IMG/VR virus record: IMGVR_UViG_3300018023_000035
Coordinates: 1-23,241 of that record
Source: a virus
Length of the DNA stretch: 23,241 bases
Direction: 5' to 3' (one strand)
Shown: positions 7,206 through 13,265 of the stretch, piece by piece
How positions within the stretch are numbered: position 1 is the stretch's first letter
Layout of the letters: every line of letters starts with the position of its first letter
Notes under the pieces: model-generated
Databases searched by the model: none
What the model saw: only the letters and a program-made list of their open reading frames with translations
What the model was told of the DNA's origin: nothing
Position numbers and translations under genes: made by a program

Positions 7206-7208
7206 TTT

Positions 7209-7334
7209 TTAATTGAAGGATCTAAGAATTACTCTCAAAACGGTGTGAAAGGTTGTGCATTCCGCACGCGCTTTCCGCCGCGCGCATACACCCGATATTC
7301 GTCCGGTTTTGGTTGTGCGGCCGCCTCCAACCAT
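7209..7334 (-). CDS. Possible small basic protein (doubtful)
   Basis: The 200 bases between two well-supported genes hold one open frame on the operon strand. From an ATG at 7334 it would encode 41 residues (start MVGGGRTTKTGRISG) that are strongly basic with two Cys. Only a weak GGTGG stands ten bases upstream. An in-frame start further upstream would overlap the preceding gene extensively. The frame is listed because the operon has little other empty space, but nothing beyond being open supports it. Confidence 0.25.
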   Translation of the reverse strand: MVGGGRTTKTGRISGVCARRKARAECTTFHTVLRVILRSFN

Positions 7335-7360
7335 TGGAGATTTGCCACCGCTTCGTTCAG

Positions 7361-7642
7361 TCAGGTAGGCACAACGCGTTTCGGCTTTGGCAGTGGTTGC
7401 TCGCATTTCGAACAAACAGGCGGGATGTGCAACGCGCGCCTCTTCCCCATTCCGACCGGAAAAACACCAGCCAGGATGCGCTCGATATCCGCATGCGTGA
7501 TCGGTGATCCATAGATTTTCGCTATCTGCCGCAAACTCATTCCTGCGTTCTTTTTGGCCTGCACGTCTCGTTCTACGGACGTCTCGGTGTACACGGTTTG
7601 TACAGGCCTGCCAGCTTTATTTAGGGGCATTGTTTTATTCAT
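7361..7642 (-). CDS. Putative HTH protein with C-terminal Cys pair
   Basis: A 93-residue protein whose start overlaps the upstream stop (ATGA). The central part, AGMSLRQIAKIYG followed by THADIERILAGVFP, has the spacing of a helix-turn-helix, as in small phage proteins that read like resolvase- or transposase-type HTH units. After GKRRALHIPPV comes CSKC, half a zinc knuckle, and a basic tail. A DNA-binding regulator is plausible. It is part of the run of small genes between the ParB-like gene and the HNH gene. Confidence 0.75.
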   Translation of the reverse strand: MNKTMPLNKAGRPVQTVYTETSVERDVQAKKNAGMSLRQIAKIYGSPITHADIERILAGVFPVGMGKRRALHIPPVCSKCEQPLPKPKRVVPT

Positions 7643-7896
7643 GGATTATGGCTTTCTGGCGTCGATTTTTGGCCTTTTCCGCTATCTGGCCAAAGCGGCT
7701 GTTGTTCGCCTGGCACAATCTTCCCAAAAGCCTGCAATTGCGCGAAGTGATTCAGCCAGCCGTCCACCTGTTTCTCCGCAGCCCGGGCCATGATCATATC
7801 GTTCTGCGAGCGCGTGTTCAGAAACTTCCATTGCGCGTTCCGCATGCTCCTGACCAGCTTGATGAACCCTTCCACATCTTCCGGACTATGTTCCAT
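7639..7896 (-). CDS. Hypothetical phage protein, helical
   Basis: An 85-residue protein beginning MEHSPEDVEGFIKLVRSMRN. It is predicted to be mostly helical, with EKQVDGWLNHFAQLQAFG in the middle and a polar, proline-containing tail. Similar small proteins with an ED(V)xxFI...MR..Q pattern are common in phage early regions and have no known activity. AAAAGGTAAGGC, overlapping the stop of the preceding gene, forms its ribosome site. It overlaps the next gene by four bases. Confidence 0.8.
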   Translation of the reverse strand: MEHSPEDVEGFIKLVRSMRNAQWKFLNTRSQNDMIMARAAEKQVDGWLNHFAQLQAFGKIVPGEQQPLWPDSGKGQKSTPESHNP

Positions 7897-7899
7897 GCC

Positions 7900-8124
7900 T
7901 TACCTTTTGAATCTCTTTCTTTGCTGCCGCCACTTTCCCGTGCAATCCGGGCAGCACGCCACGGATTGCACGGGCTCGACTGCTTCCGACATCGGAAACA
8001 CGCGCCCGCAGTAGCTCACCAGCGTCTCCCGGTCAAACCGTAGCACCCGGTGCGCCTAGTTGCTGTGCGGATGGTCCTTCAGCCACTTGCCCAGCAGGCT
8101 GCGCGGATCAGTGACGGTGGCCAT
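7900..8124 (-). pseudogene. Small Cys-rich gene interrupted by an in-frame amber codon
   Basis: From an ATG at 8124, inside the end of the upstream gene, the frame reads MATVTDPRSLLGKWLKDHPH..., meets TAG at 8056-8058 after 22 codons, and continues in the same frame for 51 codons (AHRVLRFDRETLVSYCGRVF, then CCPDCTGKW) to TAA at 7900. Both halves look coding: the first has amphipathic helix character, and the second has a tyrosine/cysteine region and a zinc-knuckle. The join is seamless without a frame change. A single nonsense mutation (for example CAG or GAG to TAG) or amber read-through explains it. Without read-through only the 22-residue head would be made. TAG is also a normal stop elsewhere in the window, so wholesale recoding is not indicated. 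Confidence 0.65.
7937..7974. repeat. 13-bp perfect inverted repeat
   Basis: CCCGTGCAATCCG at 7937-7949 and CGGATTGCACGGG at 7962-7974 pair without mismatch around a 12-base loop. It lies inside the second half of the amber-interrupted gene, where it encodes the residues around CCPDC. No U-tract follows on either strand, so it is not a simple terminator. It may be a protein-binding or RNA structural element. Confidence 0.85.
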
Positions 8125-8356
8125 TGCCCTTATCCAGCAGTGCATTGCCCATCGCTTTCGTATCGTGTGAAATTCCGGCTTCGCCTTCGCCGCACCAATC
8201 CGTCGGCCGCACAGTCGGCCAGATGGTGATCACTGCGCCGTTTGGTAGGAATATCGGTGTCGGCGTATTCCGTCGGCAGAGCCCGTTTCCTGGCGTCGCC
8301 TGCGGGTTCAGATCCGGGGTGTAATATTGGCATAATGGGCAGCTTGCTGGTGTCAT
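8108..8356 (-). CDS. Cys-rich small phage protein
   Basis: An 82-residue protein with CPLCQYY at residues 6-12, a further Cys in GLCRRNTP, and the C-terminal motif IWPTVRPTDWCGEGE, which together supply four Cys ligands. This Cys pattern with a WP...DWCGE ending recurs in small phage proteins and probably forms a zinc or iron site. The tail (GNALLDKGNGHRH) is polar. It overlaps the ParB-like gene by four bases (ATGA) and contains the start of the next gene. The biochemical role is unknown. Confidence 0.8.
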   Translation of the reverse strand: MTPASCPLCQYYTPDLNPQATPGNGLCRRNTPTPIFLPNGAVITIWPTVRPTDWCGEGEAGISHDTKAMGNALLDKGNGHRH

Positions 8357-10188
8357 TCTTCCTCCTCGTCATTTTCCTCATCGCCCTCGTCACCACCTTC
8401 CAGACCGCTTTCCACGTTGGAAGGAATATCCGGCTCTGTAGGCGGCTCGACCTCTTTCGGCCAGTAACTGGCGGCTTTCTCCAGCCAGTCCGCCGGCAGA
8501 TCTACGCCCCACGTCTTGAGCACGCCCTGCCAGTATTCGGCGATCGCCACCAGTCCTTTTTCCCTTTCATCGTAATTTACTGTCTTTTTGATCACTTGGT
8601 TGATGCAATTCCTCCGGCAGCGTTCCAGTTTTTCCTTGCGGGAGGTCACTTTTTCCCGTTGGAAGTCATCGTCATCTATTTGGGCCATCGCCATCAGGAA
8701 ACCCAGGTTATCCAGCCCGTCCAGCAAGTGCGCACACACCGGCGGTACTTCGGCATTCTCGAATTTATTAGCGGCTTCCACCAACGCCCTTTCGCGCTTA
8801 TAGCGCGCCGCCTGTTCCTTTTCATCCTCGCCGGTCTGATGGGCTTTCTTCTGTTTTTTCTGTTTCTCGACCGCCGCCGGCGCGATCGAGACCACCTCGA
8901 CGATCTCCGACTTGGTGAACGGGTGCTCGTACTGCCCGGGCTTGATATGCAGCCGCAGGTTGTGATCCTTTGCGGCGATCGCCGCTTCTTCCTGCCGGCG
9001 CGTTTCGGAGTTGTAAGAATTGCCCAGGACCACGAAACCGGCCCGGGCTTCGTCCGCCGATAATTGACGGATCTCCAGCTTCTTCTCGTGTTTCTCCATT
9101 TCGAGCCAGGCCCAGGCCTCCTTCTTGCGGGTGTGGCAGACCTTCCAGGTGCAATAATGGTTGTTCTGCTCCCGCACGTAGAACGGGCAGGCCGTGCAGG
9201 CCGGCGGGTTGACCAGCTGGTTCAATCGTTCGATCGTGTCGGCCGGCGCACCCTGCGCGATCAACGCCTCCGGCGCCACCAGGCCGCCCTGCAGCTTGCA
9301 CGCCCAATCCTCCAGCTCGCCCCCGTTAGATACCACTCCATCGCTCTCGGCCAGTTTCCTGACCAGGTGCTTATTCAGCCCTTCCAGCCCGGCCACCGGC
9401 GGCATGTACTTGGCCGATTTCCCGACCGGCGCGTCCAGCTCCCACAGCCCCGAACCGCCGCTCGGCTTGCCGCTGCGCCAGCCGGCCCACATCTTGATGG
9501 CCTTGTTGTGGTAGACCAGCCCATCCAGCGCATCCGACACCACCCTGTCGGGTTGGTCGCCGTTGATGATGCGTTTGACGGCGTTTTCGATGCTTTCGGG
9601 TGCCACTCGCACCAGCACCAGCAGTTGCCGGGCGGCTCCCATGGTGATCTCGCCGGCCGCCAGTTTGGCTCGGGCCGTTTCCGGTAACTTCAGCAGCCGC
9701 ACTGTGCCACGCACCGTGGCTTCGTCGACGTTGAAGAACTCGCCGGTTTCGGCGCTGGTCTTCTGGAACTTTTCCTGGTACGTCTGCATGGCTGTGGCTG
9801 TCTCGACCGGGTTCAGGTTGCGCCGCTTGATATTCTCGGAGACGGCCAATTCGAACATCTGCAGGTCGTCCAGGTCCTTGATGAAACATGGGATCTGCCG
9901 GTAAAACATCCGCTTTTCGCTGTCATCCGAATTCGCCAGCAGCTTGAACGCCGCCAGGCGCGTGTGCCCGAACGCCAGCTCGTAAGCTTCCTTGCCCCTT
10001 TCGATGCGTTCCGGCGCCGACAACGCCTGCATGCCTGGCATAAGCCGCACCGTCGGCGGCTGCAACAGACCGTTGCGGAGGATGTTCTCGGCCAGCTCCT
10101 GCACCGCGGCCCCGTCTAACATATGCCGCATCTGATACGGGTTGCCGGTGATCAACGTGATATCGATCAACACAGGCGCCTCGTTCAT
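8353..10188 (-). CDS. ParB-like protein with a Cys cluster and acidic tail
   Basis: A 611-residue protein. Residues 1-85 form the ParB N-terminal fold: NPYQMR near 16, LAENILRNGLLQPPTVR at 32-48, and GHTRLAAFKLL at 74-84, equivalent to the GERRxxAA box. ENIKRRNLNPVETATAM at 118-134 matches the CTP-binding ENxxRxxLNPxE box, and the HTH follows (residues about 150-190, with RLLKLPETARAKLAAGEITMGAARQLL-like order). Beyond the canonical ParB core are a C331/C334/C346/C351 cluster, helical regions and a Glu/Asp-rich C-terminus. ParB proteins bind DNA and can slide as CTP clamps in partition or regulation. No ParA gene is in view. It overlaps both neighbours by four bases. Partition, DNA-replication support or transcription control are all possible. 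Confidence 0.88.
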   Translation of the reverse strand: MNEAPVLIDITLITGNPYQMRHMLDGAAVQELAENILRNGLLQPPTVRLMPGMQALSAPERIERGKEAYELAFGHTRLAAFKLLANSDDSEKRMFYRQIPCFIKDLDDLQMFELAVSENIKRRNLNPVETATAMQTYQEKFQKTSAETGEFFNVDEATVRGTVRLLKLPETARAKLAAGEITMGAARQLLVLVRVAPESIENAVKRIINGDQPDRVVSDALDGLVYHNKAIKMWAGWRSGKPSGGSGLWELDAPVGKSAKYMPPVAGLEGLNKHLVRKLAESDGVVSNGGELEDWACKLQGGLVAPEALIAQGAPADTIERLNQLVNPPACTACPFYVREQNNHYCTWKVCHTRKKEAWAWLEMEKHEKKLEIRQLSADEARAGFVVLGNSYNSETRRQEEAAIAAKDHNLRLHIKPGQYEHPFTKSEIVEVVSIAPAAVEKQKKQKKAHQTGEDEKEQAARYKRERALVEAANKFENAEVPPVCAHLLDGLDNLGFLMAMAQIDDDDFQREKVTSRKEKLERCRRNCINQVIKKTVNYDEREKGLVAIAEYWQGVLKTWGVDLPADWLEKAASYWPKEVEPPTEPDIPSNVESGLEGGDEGDEENDEEEE

Positions 10189-10694
10189 GGCTGCGCCTCG
10201 ACTTTCACGATTTCCGGCTTATCTGTCGATTCCAAAAACAGAAAGCCGCGCGCATCTAGGAGTACGATCATGTTTCCTTTTTCTGGATGGCTCAGGTGCG
10301 TGTGTTCAGCCAGTTTGCCGGTCTTCAGCATCTTAAACATACCCGCTGCCATCAGCTCCTTGCCGGCATAGGGTCCATCCAGGACCGTGTATAAGACTTC
10401 TTTCCGGGCGTACTTCTTCCGTTCTTTCTTTTCTGGCTTCTTGCCCTTTTCCACCGGCTTCTTCACGGCCTTCAAAATCTTTACCGTGGTCTTCCTGCTG
10501 GCCTGCGCCAGGTCATTCTCACTGAAGATTTCCTGCAAGATCTCCAATGCTTTTGGATTGTCTGATTCAGCCTCGTAGATCGTGGCCTGAGCACTTAGCG
10601 TCACCTTGCAGCCCAATAATTTTTCCATTGACAGAACCAGCTCGCTCAATGTGTCTTCCTGATCTTGCTGAACGCTCAATCTAATTTCGCTCAT
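10185..10694 (-). CDS. Hypothetical protein with lysine-rich linker
   Basis: A 169-residue protein from an ATG with AAGGAAGGAAGAC upstream; a 14-codon longer frame lacks such a site. Residues 1-75 are acidic and helical (EDTLSELVLSMEKLLGC, PKALEILQEIFSE). Residues about 85-110 are a lysine-rich linker, and the C-terminal third is beta-rich (VLYTVLDGPYAGKELM, GNMIVLLDARGFLF). The layout suggests two small domains joined by a nucleic-acid-friendly linker. It overlaps the DnaA-like gene by 14 bases and the ParB-like gene by four, so it belongs with them. Family and function are not recognised. Confidence 0.7.
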   Translation of the reverse strand: MSEIRLSVQQDQEDTLSELVLSMEKLLGCKVTLSAQATIYEAESDNPKALEILQEIFSENDLAQASRKTTVKILKAVKKPVEKGKKPEKKERKKYARKEVLYTVLDGPYAGKELMAAGMFKMLKTGKLAEHTHLSHPEKGNMIVLLDARGFLFLESTDKPEIVKVEAQP

Positions 10695-11010
10695 GTCTTC
10701 CTTCCTTTTTGAATAAATCAGGTTGCGGATCATCATTCTTGTTTTTTGTTGCTTGTTTTTCTGCCTCCTTCTTCACCACAAACACCACCTGCACTGCCCG
10801 GTTCATCATCCCGGTCAGCATCCTGGTCACCGTGCTGGTCAGGCGTGCCGTAAGCCAATCTCTGGCAAACTCACTCGCCGCCTCGATGCAGAACCATCCC
10901 ATCTCGTAACTGACCAGCTTCGTTTCCCGCACGTACGCAATAAACGCCGCTCTCGGCATCTCCATCTGCAGCTGCCCTACCGCCGATTGCCAGGCCTGCT
11001 CAGCGTTCAT
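10681..11010 (-). CDS. Stand-alone DnaA domain I-like protein
   Basis: A 109-residue protein with the pattern of the DnaA N-terminal domain: WQSAVGQLQMEMPRAAFIAY at the start, then RETKLVSYEMGWFCIEAAS, EFARDWLTARL, and a final beta strand VQVVFVVKKEA. In bacterial DnaA this domain self-associates and recruits the replicative helicase and regulators. Here it is followed only by a polar tail ending PDLFKKEG, and the AAA+ and DNA-binding domains are absent. A phage protein that interacts with host DnaA partners, either recruiting helicase or interfering with host initiation, is a reasonable inference. It overlaps the ASCH gene by 11 bases and the following gene by 14. Confidence 0.8.
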   Translation of the reverse strand: MNAEQAWQSAVGQLQMEMPRAAFIAYVRETKLVSYEMGWFCIEAASEFARDWLTARLTSTVTRMLTGMMNRAVQVVFVVKKEAEKQATKNKNDDPQPDLFKKEGRHERN

Positions 11011-11488
11011 CGTTCCACTCCCACAGTCCCATGGCGCCCTTCGCCGGGATAGGTTCTTCCAGTTTCTTCACCTTGTTCAGGAACCACATATAGCGACCGA
11101 TGGTGTAATCGCCAAACGCCAACTCTTGGGGCGTTCTTCCCCACGTCTTTCCGGCTACGAGCCAACCCTCCATGCTTTTTGGGCGCAAATCATTTATGTC
11201 GATCTGATAGCACCCAACCAGCTCACAGGTTGCCACTATGCAACCGATAGTAAATTCATCTTCCGTGGCGTTGAATTTACTGATTGCCCCTCCATCCGCA
11301 AGGGCTATGTAAAACGGGTCCACATCCCAGACACAATGATCACTACTTTTATTGATGTAACGGCGATTTTTCCCGGCATGTATTGCCAGCGGGCCGCGGT
11401 AATTCGTGCTCCATGACCTGGTCTCGATCCGCTTCGCCCCGATGGCCACCAATGTCGCCCAAGGTTGATACAAAGTCAGTGCTTTCAT
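11000..11488 (-). CDS. ASCH-domain protein
   Basis: A 162-residue protein starting MKALTLYQPWATLVAIGAKR followed by IETRSW and YRGPLAIHAGK, the characteristic opening of the ASCH (PUA-like) beta-barrel. Later parts (GCIVATCELVGCYQI and AFGDYTIGRYMWFL) complete the fold. ASCH proteins bind RNA or nucleotides, and a characterised bacterial member hydrolyses N4-acetylcytidine. The Lys and Glu near the N-terminus (AKRIETRSW) lie where such enzymes place active-site residues, so catalysis is possible but not shown. The ribosome site CAGGAGGAAGC is strong. In this operon it could act on RNA or modified nucleosides during infection. Confidence 0.85.
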   Translation of the reverse strand: MKALTLYQPWATLVAIGAKRIETRSWSTNYRGPLAIHAGKNRRYINKSSDHCVWDVDPFYIALADGGAISKFNATEDEFTIGCIVATCELVGCYQIDINDLRPKSMEGWLVAGKTWGRTPQELAFGDYTIGRYMWFLNKVKKLEEPIPAKGAMGLWEWNDER

Positions 11489-11502
11489 GCTTCCTCCTGG
11501 AT

Positions 11503-11721
11503 CTACCCGGTTTCCCGGTTCAACACGCTCAGCCCCGGCAGCCCTGGCTGCGCCAGCTCCACCTCCAGCGAGGCATGTCCGCCGCTCGCATCCGCGCCCG
11601 CCGCCAGCGCCTGCGCCAGCTCCAGCGTCCGCTCGTCCAGCTTGATCTCGAACGCCAGGTGCAGCTTGCCTGCCCCGATATCCGCCCGGATCGCCTTCAC
11701 TTTCGCCACTGGAAATTCCAT
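11503..11721 (-). CDS. Hypothetical phage protein
   Basis: A 72-residue protein from the ATG at 11721 (GAGGATGAAATC upstream, stop of the previous gene four bases before). The first half, EFPVAKVKAIRADIGAGKLH followed by LAFEIKLDERTLELAQAL, reads as a beta strand pair and a helix. The second half is small-residue rich (AAGADASGGHASLEVEL). Its stop is TAG. No known domain is recognised; its position places it among the early accessory genes. Confidence 0.7.
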   Translation of the reverse strand: MEFPVAKVKAIRADIGAGKLHLAFEIKLDERTLELAQALAAGADASGGHASLEVELAQPGLPGLSVLNRETG

Positions 11722-11725
11722 GATT

Positions 11726-12007
11726 TCATCCTCGCTTTTCCGCTTCAATTTCATCCAATACGCCTTCAAGCTCTTTGACCCGCTCCTGCAAGCGCTTCAC
11801 CCTGTTGGGAACCGCATGTAGACTTTTCGGCCATCCCAAGACATCTTTCATCATGTCGCCAAATTGGGCAGCCTGGTCACAATCCTTGATGCTTCTTCCC
11901 CAGGTAGCGACATGCTCGATCTTGCCGGTGGTCGCGAACACGATCACGTGGTCGCAGCCATATTTATTGGCAAATTCTTTCAGCGCACCGATCGGTATTT
12001 TTTTCAT
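11726..12007 (-). CDS. Conserved phage hypothetical protein
   Basis: A 93-residue protein starting MKKIPIGALKEFANKYGCDH. The segment VIVFATTGKIEHVATWGRSI, then KDCDQAAQFGDMMKDVLGWP, resembles a small protein present in many phages (pattern: KYG.D.VI..A..G.EHV.T.G....C..AA..GD). It ends in a 25-residue coiled-coil-like helix (RVKRLQERVKELEGVLDE). The start was chosen for GGAAGAG immediately upstream; a GTG-started extension of 25 codons would cover the hairpin at 12029-12060 and has no proper ribosome site. Function unknown. Confidence 0.8.
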   Translation of the reverse strand: MKKIPIGALKEFANKYGCDHVIVFATTGKIEHVATWGRSIKDCDQAAQFGDMMKDVLGWPKSLHAVPNRVKRLQERVKELEGVLDEIEAEKRG

Positions 12008-12028
12008 TTCTCTTCCTTGTTCTTTTTC

Positions 12029-12060
12029 GGGAGCAGGCTTCACCAGATCCGCCTGCTCCC
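12029..12060. promoter_or_regulatory. 10-bp perfect hairpin upstream of a start codon
   Basis: GGGAGCAGGC at 12029-12038 and GCCTGCTCCC at 12051-12060 pair perfectly around a 12-base loop. The hairpin ends 22 bases before the ATG at 12007, leaving the ribosome site free. No U-tract follows on the minus strand. It could protect or control the leader of the downstream message. A chance match of this length in a GC-rich window is not excluded. Confidence 0.5.
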
Positions 12061-12335
12061 TGTCTATTTTGGGCACACTCACCTTTCAAGCGTGCCTGGC
12101 CGGGTTCTCGCTTGGGCGCTTTGGTTTCCGCTGGTCCGGCCTGGCTGCGTCACCCAAGTCAACCGCAGCCGCTACACCCTTTCCAGGTACTACCGGCCTA
12201 TCATTATGGGTATGTTGGTGGGCAGGTCTCGAACCTGCACCGGCCCATGCCGGCCGCCCAGCGCCACCCCGGATCACTACGCAGTTTCCTACCCGATGTA
12301 ATCCGGCGACAGTCTCCTCAATTTGGGTTTTTGTT
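12061..12335. other. Non-coding gap with a tRNA T-arm-like hairpin
   Basis: No convincing gene is seen between the leader hairpin and the gene ending at 12336. At 12222-12238 the minus strand reads GCAGGTTCGAGACCTGC, a perfect five-base-pair stem around the TTCGAGA loop of a tRNA T-arm, followed by CCCACCA. Upstream, GGGTAGG (12288-12294) can pair with CATACCC (12208-12214), enclosing an 87-base unit. No proper D-arm or anticodon loop with U33 can be laid out, so it is not a complete tRNA. It may be a degraded tRNA gene or an unrelated structured RNA. Confidence 0.4.
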
Positions 12336-12578
12336 TTAAGCCGGGCTGATGTCCAGGTAATATTCTTTTCCGACTTCGAAAAGATCCTCCTGATAAGCGC
12401 CAACGCTCAGGTTCCCGCTGGGAGTGTAGGCGAAGAATTTCTTATTTTCTTCGCTGCCCTCGCTGACCGCAGAAAATTGAGCTTCAAAAAGGAATCTTCC
12501 GGGCGGCGGATAACTTTCACGTCGTTTGGTAATTTGGTTACAGCGAAACTTACAACGAACTCTCGATGCTTCTGTCAT
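12336..12578 (-). CDS. Conserved small phage protein
   Basis: An 80-residue protein starting MTEASRVRCKFRCNQITKRR. The middle (EAQFSAVSEGSEENKKFFAY) and the ending TPSGNLSVGAYQEDLFEVGK then EYYLDISPA match a pattern common in small prophage proteins, all uncharacterised, probably a single beta-sandwich. GGAGAACAG precedes the start. It is flanked by two tRNA-like or hairpin leader elements (12222-12238 and 12612-12657), which is unusual in this otherwise gapless operon. Confidence 0.85.
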   Translation of the reverse strand: MTEASRVRCKFRCNQITKRRESYPPPGRFLFEAQFSAVSEGSEENKKFFAYTPSGNLSVGAYQEDLFEVGKEYYLDISPA

Positions 12579-12611
12579 TCTGTTCTCCTTTTCTTGTTTC
12601 TCTTTTCGGTC

Positions 12612-12657
12612 GCGCCCGGGGTCTGGGAGGTGTACCCCGGGCGCTCTACCGCTAAAC
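12612..12657 (-). promoter_or_regulatory. 10-bp hairpin and tRNA D-arm-like sequence in a leader
   Basis: In the 124-base gap before the gene at 12336-12578 the minus strand reads GTTTAGCGGTAGAGC (12643-12657), which fits a tRNA D-arm with G-U pairs. It runs directly into GCGCCCGGGG (12635-12644), paired perfectly with CCCCGGGCGC (12612-12621) around a 13-base loop. No T-arm follows, so it is not an intact tRNA. The hairpin ends 33 bases before the start codon. A tRNA remnant or a structured leader are the two readings. Confidence 0.45.
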
Positions 12658-12702
12658 CCTGCTAAGGTTTTGTCTGAAACGGGGCACCTCGCCCCGGTTC
12701 AT

Positions 12703-12927
12703 TCACTTTCCTCTTGCCTTCCGTCCGATCTGCTCCAGCTCGTCGAATACATCCCCGATCTCGCCCAAATTCAAACTGGCCCGGGCGATCAGCAGCGCTG
12801 TCACCTGCGGCCCGGGCTGCTCCTCCACGATCCGTGATAGGTTCTTGCGGGCAAACATGTTCGCCAGCCGCCCGCGCGCCACCGCCTGGTTGAAATTATT
12901 CTTGCCTACTTGGGCTGGGTGACTCAT
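12703..12927 (-). CDS. Hypothetical small protein
   Basis: A 74-residue protein from the ATG at 12927 with AAGGAGGCCCTGG upstream; the start lies inside the end of the previous gene, giving a 32-base overlap. It is basic at the N-terminus (KNNFNQAVARGRLANMFARK) and acidic and helical later (NLGEIGDVFDELEQIGRKAR). No family is recognised. The gap that follows, to 12579, holds the hairpin and D-arm-like element. Confidence 0.65.
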   Translation of the reverse strand: MSHPAQVGKNNFNQAVARGRLANMFARKNLSRIVEEQPGPQVTALLIARASLNLGEIGDVFDELEQIGRKARGK

Positions 12928-13261
12928 CCAGGGCCTCCTTGACCATCTGCCGCGCGGCTTTTTCATCCGCCGCCCGGGCGTCCACGTAGCGCTTGATCGA
13001 CCCGATCATCATCGGCGCCCCGCTGGCCGCAAAGCACGCCAGCACGATCAACGCATTCACCAGCCCGATCAGCAGCCCCGTCGCCAGGATCGTCACAGCC
13101 GCCCCGGCCGCTACCAGCAGGCTCACGAACCCACGATCTCGTCCGGTGCGTTCCAGGTACGTCGTCAGCTTGTTGTAAGCCAGCCCGAACAGCACCAGGC
13201 TTACCAGTACCAGGCCAAAAACCGGCCAAAATGCGGGCATTGTTTGCAAAGACGATTCCAT
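12896..13261 (-). CDS. Membrane protein with two to three spans
   Basis: A 121-residue protein. Residues about 8-29 (PAFWPVFGLVLVSLVLFGLA) and about 46-80 (LLVAAGAAVTILATGLLIGL and the hydrophobic stretch after it) are membrane-spanning, the second long enough for two passes. The C-terminus (RYVDARAADEKAARQMVKEA) is a charged cytoplasmic helix. AAAGGATAACTCG precedes the start. Its place in the early operon argues against a holin; an envelope-associated early protein is possible. It overlaps the next gene by 32 bases. Confidence 0.7.
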   Translation of the reverse strand: MESSLQTMPAFWPVFGLVLVSLVLFGLAYNKLTTYLERTGRDRGFVSLLVAAGAAVTILATGLLIGLVNALIVLACFAASGAPMMIGSIKRYVDARAADEKAARQMVKEALDESPSPSRQE

Positions 13262-13265
13262 CGAG

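Noticed and set aside
12208-12294. Complete tRNA gene
   Set aside because: The T-arm is perfect, but no acceptable anticodon loop with U33, no D-arm and no acceptor stem in register can be drawn.
12086-12403. Minus-strand frame of 105 codons across the gap with the T-arm-like hairpin
   Set aside because: It overlaps the conserved gene at 12336-12578 and reads through the RNA-like structure; composition and lack of a ribosome site argue against it.
11775-12665. Plus-strand open frame of 296 codons
   Set aside because: Antisense to three minus-strand genes and to structured leaders; no ribosome site and no domain.
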